Shown one piece after another: positions 7,294 to 7,565 of a stretch of DNA of 7,565 nucleotides (its first letter is position 1; each line of letters begins with the position of its first letter). Source of the DNA: Clostridiales bacterium (GTDB lineage: Bacteria > Bacillota > Clostridia > Oscillospirales > Acutalibacteraceae); contig DXXH01000104.1 of assembly GCA_019416395.1 (NCBI GenBank), positions 1 to 7,565 on the forward strand. The letters run 5' to 3'. The translations under genes and the position numbers were made by a program. The notes under the pieces were generated by a model, which worked only from the letters and a program-made list of their open reading frames with translations, had not been told where the DNA came from and ran no database searches.

Positions 7294-7315
7294 GGATCCT
7301 TTCCCCTTTTGTCAA
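7287..7315 (-). promoter_or_regulatory. Sigma-A promoter of the marR-MATE operon
   Basis: On the minus strand TTGACA (7315-7310) and TATAAT (7292-7287) are both perfect consensus boxes separated by exactly 17 nt. Transcription should start near 7280, giving an untranslated leader of about 25 nt before ATG 7255. Such a strong promoter implies that repression, not weak initiation, sets the level. Confidence 0.9.
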
Positions 7316-7565
7316 GCCCTATATCCAAAAATCCACCCACTTGTAAAAAAGCCAGAGAGACGGAGCGAAACCCTTCCTCTGCCTTTCCAAGCTTTACTTC
7401 CAACGGCAAGTGATAAAACACACCCGTACCGCAAACACACATTACCCTGTTTATAGGCAAGGATTGCGAGAAACAGGGATCCCAAAAAAAAATTTAGCTT
7501 CATTTTGGCCTGTCAATCTATGTAGTAAAAAGTTATTATTAATAAATGTTAATTGATATAAAAAT
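7316..7565. other. Non-coding right end, sharply AT-rich at the edge
   Basis: No supportable gene lies upstream of the marR promoter. Short open frames exist on both strands but lack good ribosome sites and resemble no family I know. GC content falls to 13 of 65 bases in 7501-7565, and that stretch contains the palindrome TTATTAATAA (7536-7545). It probably is the upstream region of a neighbouring gene, or the edge of a differently derived segment. Confidence 0.5.
7445..7478. repeat. Inverted repeat, 8-bp arms
   Basis: CCCTGTTT (7445-7452) and AAACAGGG (7471-7478) are perfect reverse complements around an 18-nt spacer. The right arm runs into the palindrome GGGATCCC (7476-7483) and then a run of nine A. 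No T tract follows on either strand, so it is not a standard terminator. It could be a protein site or chance. Confidence 0.45.

Noticed and set aside
7445..7492. Intrinsic terminator at the 8-bp-arm repeat followed by A9
   Set aside because: Read in either direction, no U-run follows the hairpin: the A run is on the wrong strand for plus, and on the wrong side for minus.
7312..7503. Minus-strand 63-codon frame whose first residues (MKLNFFLGSLFLAILAYK) look like a signal or membrane segment
   Set aside because: There is no good ribosome site, the rest is not protein-like, and it ends inside the -35 box of the marR promoter. The hydrophobic start comes from the A9/T9 run.
1..7565. CRISPR array, tRNA/rRNA, insertion sequence or integrase
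   Set aside because: No regularly spaced repeats, RNA-gene signatures or transposase/recombinase motifs were seen on either strand.

Overview
The window reads as chromosomal DNA of a moderately GC-rich Firmicute, most likely a clostridial gut-type bacterium (Oscillospiraceae/Lachnospiraceae-like). The basis is AGGAGG-type ribosome binding sites, probable GTG and TTG starts, a consensus sigma-A promoter, a DivIVA-like coiled-coil protein and the general flavour of the proteins. The genus cannot be fixed from this sequence. The window is two convergent blocks that meet near 5402-5463, followed by a non-coding right end that becomes very AT-rich.

Block 1 (plus strand, 1-5141) is a tight run of four genes: (i) the 3' part of a large protein with a glycosidase-like TIM barrel and a C-terminal beta-rich, putative sugar-binding module; (ii) a membrane-anchored HEAT-repeat protein; (iii) a processive family-2 glycosyltransferase that overlaps the HEAT gene by ATGA; (iv) a short DivIVA-like coiled-coil protein. 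The glycosyltransferase has the D, DxD, GED and QRRRW motifs and membrane segments expected of synthases that polymerise and export a beta-linked polysaccharide. My inference is that the four genes form a cell-surface polysaccharide synthesis and trimming locus: synthase, cytoplasmic scaffold, processing enzyme and a possible localisation factor. I do not recognise it as any named system (cellulose, PNAG, hyaluronan, Pss), so it is the best candidate here for something undescribed. Its promoter and the start of the first gene lie left of the window.

Directly behind this run (5150-5401) is a short open frame. It looks like the C-terminal tail of a two-cluster ferredoxin-domain protein in which one cluster motif has decayed, so it is probably a gene remnant.

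Block 2 (minus strand, 7315 down to 5464) is a compact drug-resistance-type operon: a MarR-family repressor followed, with an 8-nt overlap, by a MATE-family efflux transporter. Its control region is unusually clear. A perfect TTGACA-17-TATAAT promoter has its -10 box embedded in an 11-bp-arm inverted repeat, which is the expected autoregulatory MarR operator.

The right end (7316-7565) has no supportable gene. It holds one 8-bp-arm inverted repeat and then drops to about 20% GC in the last 65 bases.
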